This document shows, piece by piece, positions 16,910-24,509 of a stretch of 53,004 nt of DNA. Under the pieces are notes generated by a model, which was not told the origin of the DNA, ran no database searches, and saw only the letters and a program-made list of their open reading frames with translations. Made by a program: the position numbers and the translations under genes. Source of the stretch: Streptosporangiaceae bacterium (GTDB taxonomy: Bacteria > Actinomycetota > Actinomycetes > Streptosporangiales > Streptosporangiaceae); the NCBI GenBank assembly GCA_030040155.1, contig JASHUG010000460.1, positions 1 through 53,004 on the forward strand, written 5' to 3'. Each line of letters begins with the position of its first letter. Positions within the stretch are counted from its first letter, which is position 1.

Positions 16910-19411
16910 TCAGCGGAGCCTCCGCAGGAACGGGTCCCGCGGCGTCGCGGGCGCCAGTCGGGCCCGCGCCGCCACGACCTGCACGCCGTCGGGCCGCGCG
17001 ACGACCGGATTGAGATCAAGCTCGGCGACCTCGGGCAAGTCGTCTGCCAGCCGCGAAACCCGCAGCAGCACGTCGGCGAGCCCGGCGGCATCCGCCGGCC
17101 GGGATCCGCCATGACCGGCCAGCAACAGCCCGGCCCGCACGCCCCTAATCATTTCCTCCGCGTCGGTGTCGGTCAGCGGCGACAGCCTGGCAACGTTGCC
17201 GCCGAGCACGTCGGTGGCCATGCCGCCGAGGCCAAAGACGATGAGCGCGCCGAATACCGGCTCCTGCACGACTCCGATCAGCGTCTCGACCCCGCCGCCC
17301 TGTGCGGCCTCGTCGGTCCCGGTGACGACGCGGCTAGCGACCAGCGGGATCCGGTAGGCCGACAGCAGCCGGGCGCACTCGTCTTCCGCCAGCCAGCCGC
17401 CGCCAGGGTTTGCGGCCAGAAAGTCCGAGACAACGGAACGGGCGCCGACCGGGTCAGTCCCCTCCAGCTCCGGCACTCGCCCGCGCTGGCCGACCCGCCA
17501 CGCCTGGTAGTCGGCGGCGTGGCCGATGGCCCGGACCGCACTCTCCGGATAGGCATAGGCGGGCACGGCGCCGAGTCTGCCCGGCGCGGTGTCGCCGGGC
17601 TGCGGCCAGAGCATGCGCACCGAGTCCGGCTGGTCAAGTAGGACGGCCGCCATCGGCTTGGACACGCGCACCGAGGTGATCGCGGTGCGCAAATCGGCCA
17701 GCGCCGTCGGCACGCCGACCGCCACCAGTGCGTCCACTGACTCGTCGGCGGCAACCTGCTCAAGGCATGCGCTGAACGCGGCCGCTCCCACGCCCGCCGT
17801 GGTGTCGACCGGCCCGGATACTGCGGCAGCGGCCGGGAGCAGGTCGGCCAGCAGCCGCTGGGTGCCCTCGCCCAGGACCGCTACGCTCAGCCCGACGTCA
17901 GCACATGCGTCGGCGGCCAGCACGCCGACGCCGCCGGCATTCGACACGATCGCGACCCGGCGGCCGCGGGGCAGCGGCTGGCACGACAAGAGCGCCGCCG
18001 TCTCCACCAGCTCACCGAGACTATGCGTGGCGATGATGCCCGCCTGGCCGAACACCGCCTCCTGCGTCAGCAGCGGAGTCGCGGCCCCGGCCGTGTGGGA
18101 AGCGGCGGCGCGCTGCCCGGCGGCAGACCGGCCGCCGATTACTGTCAGCACCGGGATCCGCAGCCCGACTCGCCTGGCCGTGCGGGCGAACGCTCGCGGG
18201 TTGCCGAATGACTCCACATACAGGACCGCCAGCCTGGTCTGCCCGTCCTGATCCCACCACGTCAGCAGGTCGTTGCTGGAAACGTCGTACTTGTCCCCTA
18301 CCGACGCGAACGAGGAGACACCGACGCCGAGCCGCCCGAAGTGCTCGAGCAGCGCGATGCCGATGCCGCCGGACTGCATGACGAGGCCGGCTGCGCCCGG
18401 CTCCGGCTGCGTGGCCGCGAACGTCGCGTTCAGCCGCGCGCTCGGGACCGCGATGCCAAAGCAGTTCGGTCCCACCAGGCGCATCCCGTACCGGCGGCAG
18501 ATCTCCATCAGCTGACGACCGCCAGGTCCCATGCCCGCCGTTACGACGACCAGGCCGTGCACTCCCCGCCGGCCGCACTGCTCGGCGGCATCGGGGACCT
18601 GGGCCGGCGGCAGCGCTATCACTGCGACATCGACGTCCTCAGGCAGGTCGGCGGCCGACCGCAGGCACGGAACATCCGGCCTAGCCTGGCCGTGCGGATT
18701 GACCGCGTACACGGATCCGGCGAAGCCGCCGGCGACGATGTTGTTCAGGATCTCCCGGCCGACCGAGCCGCGCTGGCGGCCCGCCCCGATGACGGCGATG
18801 GAGGATGGCTGGAACAGGTGCCGGAGGCTGGCGACCTCGGCCCGGCTTGCTCGCTCGGCGATCGCGTCCAGGTAGCTGTCCAGCTCTTCGCCCTCAGCGT
18901 CCGGCAGCGGGAAGGTGAGCTCAACGATCCCGTCGCCGAACTTTCGGTGCACAGGCAGCCCGGCGGCGGCGAAGACCCGCTGCATCGCGTAGTTGTCAGG
19001 CAGCGTCTCCGCTTCGAACGCGGTGAGCCCGCGCTGGCGGGCAACCGACACCAGATGCTCAAGCAGGAGCGTGGCAACGCCACGGCCGTGCATGTCATCC
19101 GACACAGCAAACGCGATCTCGGCCCGGCCCGGCTTTCCGGTCGCCTCGTAGGTGGCGACGCCGACAAGCTGGCCGGCCAGCAGCGCCAGCAGCGCCACGT
19201 GATCGGCGTCCTCGGGCCGGGTGACTCGCCTGGCCTCCCGCTCCGGCGCGAGCGGGCTCAGGTTGAAGAACCGGAAATAGGCGTTGCTCGGCGAGAGGTT
19301 CGCGTGCATCTGCTTGACGGCGCTTGCGTCCTCCGGCCGCGCGGGCCGGATGTGCACGGTGCTGCCGTCCGCCAGCAGCGCGTATGCACTGGGAACGGAT
19401 GAATCGTTCAT
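16910..19411 (-). CDS. GNAT acetyltransferase fused to NDP-forming acyl-CoA synthetase-like domains, ATP-grasp shortened
   Basis: 833 residues from the ATG at 19411 (a TTG at 19432 would add 7). Order of domains: GNAT acetyltransferase (about 10-165, with the acetyl-CoA loop MHGRGVATLLLEHL), CoA-binding Rossmann domain (about 195-320), succinyl-CoA-ligase-like flavodoxin domains (about 335-630), and an ATP-grasp remnant (about 690-820). Related proteins acetylate lysines of metabolic enzymes such as acetyl-CoA synthetase. At about residue 703 the text passes directly from GTDEAAQ to GGGVETLIGVVQ, where relatives have roughly 65-100 more residues carrying the nucleotide-binding lysines. The GNAT part looks intact, so a protein acetyltransferase role is possible; ligase activity is unlikely. 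Confidence 0.85.
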   Translation of the reverse strand: MNDSSVPSAYALLADGSTVHIRPARPEDASAVKQMHANLSPSNAYFRFFNLSPLAPEREARRVTRPEDADHVALLALLAGQLVGVATYEATGKPGRAEIAFAVSDDMHGRGVATLLLEHLVSVARQRGLTAFEAETLPDNYAMQRVFAAAGLPVHRKFGDGIVELTFPLPDAEGEELDSYLDAIAERASRAEVASLRHLFQPSSIAVIGAGRQRGSVGREILNNIVAGGFAGSVYAVNPHGQARPDVPCLRSAADLPEDVDVAVIALPPAQVPDAAEQCGRRGVHGLVVVTAGMGPGGRQLMEICRRYGMRLVGPNCFGIAVPSARLNATFAATQPEPGAAGLVMQSGGIGIALLEHFGRLGVGVSSFASVGDKYDVSSNDLLTWWDQDGQTRLAVLYVESFGNPRAFARTARRVGLRIPVLTVIGGRSAAGQRAAASHTAGAATPLLTQEAVFGQAGIIATHSLGELVETAALLSCQPLPRGRRVAIVSNAGGVGVLAADACADVGLSVAVLGEGTQRLLADLLPAAAAVSGPVDTTAGVGAAAFSACLEQVAADESVDALVAVGVPTALADLRTAITSVRVSKPMAAVLLDQPDSVRMLWPQPGDTAPGRLGAVPAYAYPESAVRAIGHAADYQAWRVGQRGRVPELEGTDPVGARSVVSDFLAANPGGGWLAEDECARLLSAYRIPLVASRVVTGTDEAAQGGGVETLIGVVQEPVFGALIVFGLGGMATDVLGGNVARLSPLTDTDAEEMIRGVRAGLLLAGHGGSRPADAAGLADVLLRVSRLADDLPEVAELDLNPVVARPDGVQVVAARARLAPATPRDPFLRRLR

Positions 19412-19485
19412 CGGATCATCGCCCCGGCCCAATCAAGCCAGCACCGTCAGCCGAGCACTACACCTGCCAAGTCCAGCATGCCGCC

Positions 19486-19872
19486 TCAGCTCTGCGGTGG
19501 CTGCGGCCTGGTCATGCTCTGGTAGACCGCCAGCAGCGCGGCCTTCTGGCTCTCGTCGAGCTGTGCGTCGGTGCGGATCGCACGCTCCACGCTGTCAGCT
19601 GCCGTCCGGCCGGGTTCGGTTCGCGCGCTCTCCTCCCGGTCCAGCAGGCCGGCCTGGGAGAGCAGCATCTCAGCCGACACGTTGAGCGCGTCGGACAGCT
19701 GCTTGAGCACCCGCACCGTCGGCTGGTGCATGCCGCGCTCCAGCTCGCTGAGGTAAGGATTCGACAGGCTCGCCAGCTCGGCGAGCTCGCGAAGAGTGAG
19801 GTTAGCGAGCTTCCGCTGGCTGCGGATGAAGGCGCCGAATGCCTCCATCTGCGCATCCCATTGGCTGGCCAC
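19486..19872 (-). CDS. XRE-family helix-turn-helix regulator paired with a phasin-like gene
   Basis: 128 residues. An N-terminal Cro/C1-type HTH (about 12-70) contains RELAELASLSNPYLSELERG, followed by a short helical tail ending in a QKAALLAVYQSM segment. It is very similar to the regulator at 27152-27520, which shares nearly the same HTH and tail plan. The start is GTG at 19872, 21 bases after the phasin-like gene on the same strand, so the two are probably co-transcribed. A role in sensing granule or phasin state is plausible by analogy with PhaR-type control but is not shown. Confidence 0.85.
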   Translation of the reverse strand: MASQWDAQMEAFGAFIRSQRKLANLTLRELAELASLSNPYLSELERGMHQPTVRVLKQLSDALNVSAEMLLSQAGLLDREESARTEPGRTAADSVERAIRTDAQLDESQKAALLAVYQSMTRPQPPQS

Positions 19873-19893
19873 GATTCTCCCGGTCGATGCTGG

Positions 19894-20217
19894 TCAGGCG
19901 TTGCTCGTCTTGTTGCCCTTGTCGCTGCCGCTTGGGTTGTGGAGCAGCGGGGACGCTGCCTTCAGCACGTCCTCGGCGAACTTCCGCTGGTTCGCCAGCA
20001 GTTGCTCGGCGAAGTCGTAGGCGTTCTTCACCAGTCCCTCTGGCTTGGGCAGCTTGTCCGCAATGTTCAGGCTGTCGGCAAACGGCAGGTTGAGCTCGGG
20101 CAGCTCTGGCTTCATGGACTGGACGGTGGCGGCCCACTTCTCGATGGCCTCCACCACCGCGGCCTGACTCTTGCTGATGGCGTTCATGATCTCGTTCTGG
20201 AACTCCTCGGCTGCCAT
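19894..20217 (-). CDS. Phasin-like small helical protein
   Basis: 107 residues from the ATG at 20217, which has GGAGGAG two bases upstream; a longer frame to 20244 lacks this support. The sequence is amphipathic and helical, with AISKSQAAVVEAIEKWAATV near the N-terminus and FAEQLLANQRKFAEDVLKAA near the C-terminus, the pattern of phasins and of the N-terminus of heparin-binding haemagglutinin. No signal or membrane segment is seen. It precedes an XRE regulator and has a counterpart in the second pair at 26265. Granule or lipid-surface binding is inferred. Confidence 0.7.
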   Translation of the reverse strand: MAAEEFQNEIMNAISKSQAAVVEAIEKWAATVQSMKPELPELNLPFADSLNIADKLPKPEGLVKNAYDFAEQLLANQRKFAEDVLKAASPLLHNPSGSDKGNKTSNA

Positions 20218-20255
20218 TTCTCCTCCTCGTAAGGTTCGCGCCAAGTTATTCGCTC

Positions 20256-20285
20256 AGTATAACTAGCACCGGATCGGTACGTCAA
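20256..20285 (-). promoter_or_regulatory. Sigma-70-type promoter of the phasin-like gene
   Basis: On the minus strand, TTGACG (20285-20280) and TATACT (20261-20256) are 18 bases apart, about 39 bases before the ATG at 20217. The AT-rich -10 stands out in this GC-rich region. Confidence 0.65.
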
Positions 20286-20348
20286 GCTAACGAGTCCGGC
20301 CTCGCCGCCGGCCCGCCGGTACCGCCGCGGGCGTGGAAGGATCTGCAG

Positions 20349-21554
20349 ATGGCCTGCACACTGCACGTCTCCTGGGACGAGAAGCTGACCGGCTATGACT
20401 TCGGGCCGCAGCACCCGCTCGCCCCGATCCGGGTGAAGCTGACGATCGAGCTTGCGACCGCGTTCGGCGTACTGGCGAGCGAGCAGGTGAGCACGCAGGC
20501 CGCGCCGCCGGCCTCGGACGCGGAGCTGGAACTCGTGCACGACCCCGTTTACCTGGCCGCGGTCCGGTACGCCAGCGGACTGCGCGACGACGGCGCAACG
20601 GCCGTGGATATGAGAACCTTGCTGAGGCACGGCCTAGGCACTCCGGACGATCCGATCTTCGGCGGCATGCACGAAGCCTCGGCGCTCGTAGTCGGCGCCA
20701 CGCTCGGCGCGGTCAGGGCAGTGTGGTCCGGCGCCGTCGAGCACGGGGCCAACATCGCGGGCGGGCTGCACCATGCCATGCGGGCGAGCGCCAGCGGCTT
20801 CTGCATTTACAACGACCCGGCGATCGCGATCGCGTGGCTGCTGGCCCAGGGGGTCGAACGGATTGCCTATGTCGACATCGACGTGCATCACGGGGATGGG
20901 GTCCAGGCAGCGTTCTGGAATGACCCGCGCGTGCTCACGATCAGCCTGCATCAGGATCCGCTCACGCTATTCCCTGGCACGGGCCTGGCGGCCGAAACCG
21001 GCGGCCCCGACGCGGACGGATTCGCGGTCAACGTACCCCTCCCGCCCGGCACCCAGGACGCGGGCTGGCTGCGCGCCTTTCATGCCGTCGTGCCGCCGCT
21101 GGTACGCGGATTCAATCCGCAGATCCTGGTGAGCCAGCATGGTTGCGACACGCACAGGACCGATCCGCTGGCCAACCTGCAGCTCACCATCGACGCTCAG
21201 CGCACGGCGCACGCTGCCCTGCATAGGCTGGCGCACGAGGCAGCGAACGGCCGCTGGCTGCTTACCGGCGGCGGCGGGTACCAGCTCGTCCAGGTGGTCC
21301 CGAGGACGTGGACGCATCTGCTGGCCGAGGCGGCGGGCGAGCCGATCGACCCGTCCACTCCGACGCCAGCGAGCTGGCGCGAGTACGTGAGCCGCGTCTC
21401 CTCGCAGGCCGCACCCGAGCTCATGACCGAAGGTGGCAGCGGCCGGTTCTCCGCGTTTGAGACCGGCTACGACCCAGGCGATCCGGTCGACCAGGCCATC
21501 ATGGCGACCAGGAATGCCGTGTTCCCGTCGCACGGCCTGATGCCCGCACCCTAA
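20349..21554 (+). CDS. acuC: Histone deacetylase-family protein, AcuC-like deacetylase
   Basis: 401 residues of the arginase/deacetylase fold. Zinc and catalytic motifs are present: GGLHHA (about 138), DIDVHHGDG (about 176-184), QHGCDTHRTDP (about 260-270) and GGGGY (about 308). AcuC-type enzymes remove acetyl groups from lysines of acetyl-CoA synthetase and other proteins. The ATG at 20349 follows a GGAAGGA site. It lies less than 1 kb from the GNAT-containing protein at 16910-19411, so an acetylation writer and eraser flank the phasin/XRE pair. Polyamine-deacetylase activity of the same fold is a less likely alternative. Confidence 0.9.
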   Translation: MACTLHVSWDEKLTGYDFGPQHPLAPIRVKLTIELATAFGVLASEQVSTQAAPPASDAELELVHDPVYLAAVRYASGLRDDGATAVDMRTLLRHGLGTPDDPIFGGMHEASALVVGATLGAVRAVWSGAVEHGANIAGGLHHAMRASASGFCIYNDPAIAIAWLLAQGVERIAYVDIDVHHGDGVQAAFWNDPRVLTISLHQDPLTLFPGTGLAAETGGPDADGFAVNVPLPPGTQDAGWLRAFHAVVPPLVRGFNPQILVSQHGCDTHRTDPLANLQLTIDAQRTAHAALHRLAHEAANGRWLLTGGGGYQLVQVVPRTWTHLLAEAAGEPIDPSTPTPASWREYVSRVSSQAAPELMTEGGSGRFSAFETGYDPGDPVDQAIMATRNAVFPSHGLMPAP

Positions 21555-21602
21555 CCGGCCCCCGCAGCCGGCCGCGTTCGGCGGCCCGCCAGCCGGAGGG
21601 CC

Positions 21603-22844
21603 TCAGTCGGTGAGCGTCGCGGAGCCCGCGGCGGGCGCGGCAGCTGACCCGGCCACCTCGGGCTCGACGACATCCGTAGCTTCCTGCAGCGCCCCGGCGG
21701 GCGCCTGAGCTGTCCCGTTGGCCGCGCGCTCCGCGGGCGACGCCGTGGCCTGCCAGACCTCGCGGACGATCACCTGCATGGCCCCTGCGACCGGAATGGC
21801 CAGCAGCGCGGCCACGAAGCCGCCGAAGAGCCCGCCGATCCAGCTGCCGATCGACGCGCCGACCAGGATCGCGACGAGCACGAGCAGCGGGCTGATCTTG
21901 ACAGTCCTGCTCATGATCACCGGGTTCAGGACGTGGTTCTCGACCTGGGTGTAGACGAGAAAGACGACAAGCGTCACGATGCCGGCCGGCCAGACGGAGT
22001 GGGCGGCCGCGAACAGGACTACCGGGATCCCGGCCAGGGCCCCGCCAATCATTGGCAGGAAGTCGACCAGCGCGACCCACAGCGCCCACAGGAACGGGAA
22101 CTGGACGCCGAGCGCGAGCAGCGTCACCAGCACGACAAGGCCAGCTATCACCGAGGTCGCGAAGTCGCCGAGCATGAATCCCGTGACCGAGCGATTCACC
22201 TCGCTCGCCACGAGCATGAACCTTGCCGCCCTGCTCGGCCGCATCAGGCCAAGCAGGCCGCGCCGCAGCCTCGGCCCCTCCAGCAGCAGCAGGACGACCA
22301 GCACGAAAATCGTGAACAGCTCGAAGGCGATCGACGCCGCGCCCTCGCCCAGGCTCAGGGCAGGCGCGGCCAGGTCCTTCCCGTACACGACGAGTTTCGG
22401 CGCGTTCTTCGTGACCCACTGCTGCAGGTGGTATTTCGTGACCAGCTTGCCGAACCAGCCCTTGCCGTGCTCGGCCGTCGTCACAGCGTTCGGCAGGTAG
22501 TCGGCAAGGTGAGACAAGCCGTTGATCAAGGGATAGCCGAACGCGACGGCCAGCCCGGCAAACGCCGCCACACTCAGCAAGGCGACCAGCGTTACCGCGA
22601 GTCCGCGCCGCCGCAGGCCTCGCTGGAGCGTCACCACGACCGGGTTCAGCAGCAGCGCGATGAACCCGGCGACCACGAACAGCAGCAGGACACCGCGGAG
22701 CCGGTCCACTAGCTTGCCCGCGAGGTAGGCGAGCACCACCACGCCGACGAAGGCGAGGATCGCGCGCAGCGGGACGTGCCGCGACTCCGCGAAGCGCCAG
22801 AGCCTCGCCCGCCGCGTGTCGGACTCGCGGATCTCGTCAGTCAC
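21603..22844 (-). CDS. AI-2E family (PerM/YdiK) transporter-like membrane protein
   Basis: 413 residues from the GTG at 22844; the open frame continues to 23075 but that part is non-homologous and antisense to the leader of the PspC gene. About eight membrane segments are present, with the conserved loop PFLWALWVALVDFLPMIGG and the late VENHVLNPVIMSRTVKISPL. Members export small molecules or act as Na+/H+ antiporters; the AI-2 label is historical. The C-terminal 60 residues are Ala/Glu-rich and probably disordered. It is divergent from the pspC-like gene. Confidence 0.88.
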   Translation of the reverse strand: MTDEIRESDTRRARLWRFAESRHVPLRAILAFVGVVVLAYLAGKLVDRLRGVLLLFVVAGFIALLLNPVVVTLQRGLRRRGLAVTLVALLSVAAFAGLAVAFGYPLINGLSHLADYLPNAVTTAEHGKGWFGKLVTKYHLQQWVTKNAPKLVVYGKDLAAPALSLGEGAASIAFELFTIFVLVVLLLLEGPRLRRGLLGLMRPSRAARFMLVASEVNRSVTGFMLGDFATSVIAGLVVLVTLLALGVQFPFLWALWVALVDFLPMIGGALAGIPVVLFAAAHSVWPAGIVTLVVFLVYTQVENHVLNPVIMSRTVKISPLLVLVAILVGASIGSWIGGLFGGFVAALLAIPVAGAMQVIVREVWQATASPAERAANGTAQAPAGALQEATDVVEPEVAGSAAAPAAGSATLTD

Positions 22845-22883
22845 GTCGCAAGCATGACAGGTTGAGTCGGCCGCCTGCACCGG

Positions 22884-22935
22884 TGACCCAGCCTGTAGGC
22901 GGTATATCCGCTGGTCTTTGGGCCAGGCTGAGTCA
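22884..22935. promoter_or_regulatory. Nested inverted repeats between divergent membrane-protein genes
   Basis: TGACCCAGCCTG (22884-22895) and CAGGCTGAGTCA (22924-22935) are inverted copies with one mismatch in 12. Inside them is a second dyad, GCGG-TATAT-CCGC (22899-22911). They lie between the AI-2E-family start and the PspC start, so shared control is likely. Confidence 0.55.
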
Positions 22936-23054
22936 TCAGGACCGTCCCTAGGGTCCGTCTCAGGGTTGTGATCCGCCAGACAGGGCGGGCATTCCGGGTC
23001 GGGTCGGGGCTCTTCCCGATACCCCGCGGCCGGCCGCCGGAGCAGGCTGAAGTC

Positions 23055-23354
23055 ATGAACACAGCAAGTGAGCACGCCGCAGGCAGCACCCCGAACTCAT
23101 CCGCTCCGCAGTCCGGTCCGCCGCCGCTGCGCCGGCCCGCAGACGACCGGATGATCGCGGGTGTCGCGGCGGGCGCGGCCAGGGCCGTCGGGGTCGACCC
23201 GGTGATCGCGCGGATCGGCTTCGTCGTGCTGACCCTTTGCGGCGCGGTTGGCGTGGTGTTGTACGTAGCCGGCTGGCTGCTGATCCCAGATGAGCGATCC
23301 GGACGCTCGCTAGCGGCCGGCCTGTTCGGGTCTGCCGCCGCCCATCACAGTTGA
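23055..23354 (+). CDS. PspC-domain protein
   Basis: 99 residues from the ATG at 23055. A PspC domain fills residues 30-90: a basic RRPADDRMIAGVAAG stretch followed by a hydrophobic segment VLTLCGAVGVVLYVAGWLLIP. PspC proteins sit in the cytoplasmic membrane and take part in envelope-stress signalling. The N-terminal 28 residues are Ser/Pro-rich. It is followed 15 bases later by a tiny membrane-protein gene, probably in one operon. Confidence 0.85.
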   Translation: MNTASEHAAGSTPNSSAPQSGPPPLRRPADDRMIAGVAAGAARAVGVDPVIARIGFVVLTLCGAVGVVLYVAGWLLIPDERSGRSLAAGLFGSAAAHHS

Positions 23355-23369
23355 CAGGGAGATCCTTAC

Positions 23370-23537
23370 ATGTCCTCCAGCCGACTCCTCGGCCGCCTGA
23401 TTCTGCTGGCGATCATCGCCCTCCTCTTCATTTCCGTCCTGCACGTGATCGCCTGGGTGCTAGTGCCTGTCCTGTGGATGGTCCTGCTCTGCGCGATCGT
23501 CGTCCTCGTGCTGCGCCCATGGAGACGGCTCTGGTAG
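23370..23537 (+). CDS. Small (55-residue) membrane protein downstream of pspC
   Basis: ATG at 23370, CAGGGAG 8 bases upstream, stop TAG at 23535-23537. The peptide starts MSSSRLLGRLILLAIIALLF, carries one or two hydrophobic segments over about residues 8-48, and ends basic with RPWRRLW. It is not recognised as a named family. Position and coding bias (a G/C in most third positions) support a real gene co-transcribed with the PspC-domain gene. Confidence 0.7.
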   Translation: MSSSRLLGRLILLAIIALLFISVLHVIAWVLVPVLWMVLLCAIVVLVLRPWRRLW

Positions 23538-23552
23538 CTGCCCGTGTGCCGA

Positions 23553-23582
23553 TTGACATGTGACTAAATGGTCACCTATTCT
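23553..23582 (+). promoter_or_regulatory. Promoter with ArsR operator in its spacer
   Basis: TTGACA (23553-23558) and TATTCT (23577-23582) are 18 bases apart. The spacer contains the palindrome GTGAC-TAAATG-GTCAC (23560-23575). The predicted transcript start falls at about 23589, exactly on the GTG that begins the ArsR-SRPBCC protein. This predicts a leaderless mRNA repressed by its own product. Confidence 0.65.
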
Positions 23583-23588
23583 CAAGGC

Positions 23589-24350
23589 GTGGACGAGGTG
23601 TTCAAGGCGCTCGCCGACCCGACCAGGCGCGAACTGCTCGACGAGCTGTTCCGGGAGGACGGCCAGACGCTGAACGCGCTCGAACAGCGCTTCCCGATGA
23701 CGCGCTTCGGGGTCATGAAGCACCTGAAGCAGCTCGAGGAGGCGGGCCTCATCGTTACCAAGCGGCGCGGCCGGGAGAAGCTCCACTTCCTGAACCCCGT
23801 CCCAATCCGCCTCATCCACGACCGGTGGGTGAGCAAGTACGCCGCGCCGTGGGCCGCCGGCCTGTCCGACCTCAAGCGAGACCTGGAGAAGTCGATGGAG
23901 AAGGTTTTCGAGATCTACATCCGCACGACTCCGGAGCGCCTCTGGGAGGCGATCACGAACCCGGAGATCCGCGCGAGGTATCACTTCGGTGCCGGCGTCA
24001 CCTCGGACTGGACGCCCGGCTCGCATTTCGAGTTCGGTCACGCCAGCGGCCAGTTGCTCGGCGAGGGCGTGAACCTTGAGGTAGACCCGCCCCGGCGGCT
24101 GGTGCAGTCGATGGTCGCACTGTGGAGCGAAGAGGCGAAGAACGACGGCGCCACCAGGATCACCTGGGAGATCCTGCCCCTGGGCGACTCGTGCCGGCTG
24201 CGGGTCACCCATGACCAGCTGCACGAGGGCGCCAGCAGCCAGCTCTACGGCGGCTGGCCAATGATCCTCTCCGGCCTCAAGACCTGGCTGGAGACCGGTC
24301 AGCCGCTGACCACGCCCGGCTCGCTGATGTACGGCGAAGGTGGCGCCTGA
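23589..24350 (+). CDS. ArsR-type regulator fused to an SRPBCC (AHSA1-like) domain
   Basis: 253 residues from the GTG at 23589. An ArsR winged helix occupies about 1-85 (MDEVFKALADPTRRELLDEL, with the recognition part RFGVMKHLKQLEEAGL), and an AHSA1/SRPBCC hydrophobic-pocket domain occupies about 105-245. Such fusions may bind a small hydrophobic ligand and derepress transcription. An ATG at 23568 is in frame but lies inside the promoter spacer, so the GTG is preferred. The monooxygenase gene downstream, same strand, 159 bases away, is a likely partner. Confidence 0.87.
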   Translation: MDEVFKALADPTRRELLDELFREDGQTLNALEQRFPMTRFGVMKHLKQLEEAGLIVTKRRGREKLHFLNPVPIRLIHDRWVSKYAAPWAAGLSDLKRDLEKSMEKVFEIYIRTTPERLWEAITNPEIRARYHFGAGVTSDWTPGSHFEFGHASGQLLGEGVNLEVDPPRRLVQSMVALWSEEAKNDGATRITWEILPLGDSCRLRVTHDQLHEGASSQLYGGWPMILSGLKTWLETGQPLTTPGSLMYGEGGA

Positions 24351-24509
24351 AGGCTCGCCAACCTCGATCGCCCTGGTCCGGGCGAAGGGAGGCGTCTGCG
24401 CCGGAGTCGAGACCGGGGTCAGGTTCACGACCGATTGCCGCACGAATACGCCCGGAGTAGCGTCCAAAAGGCGGCCCAGATACCCCGCGTGACCGCAGCT
24501 GGAGGTGCC

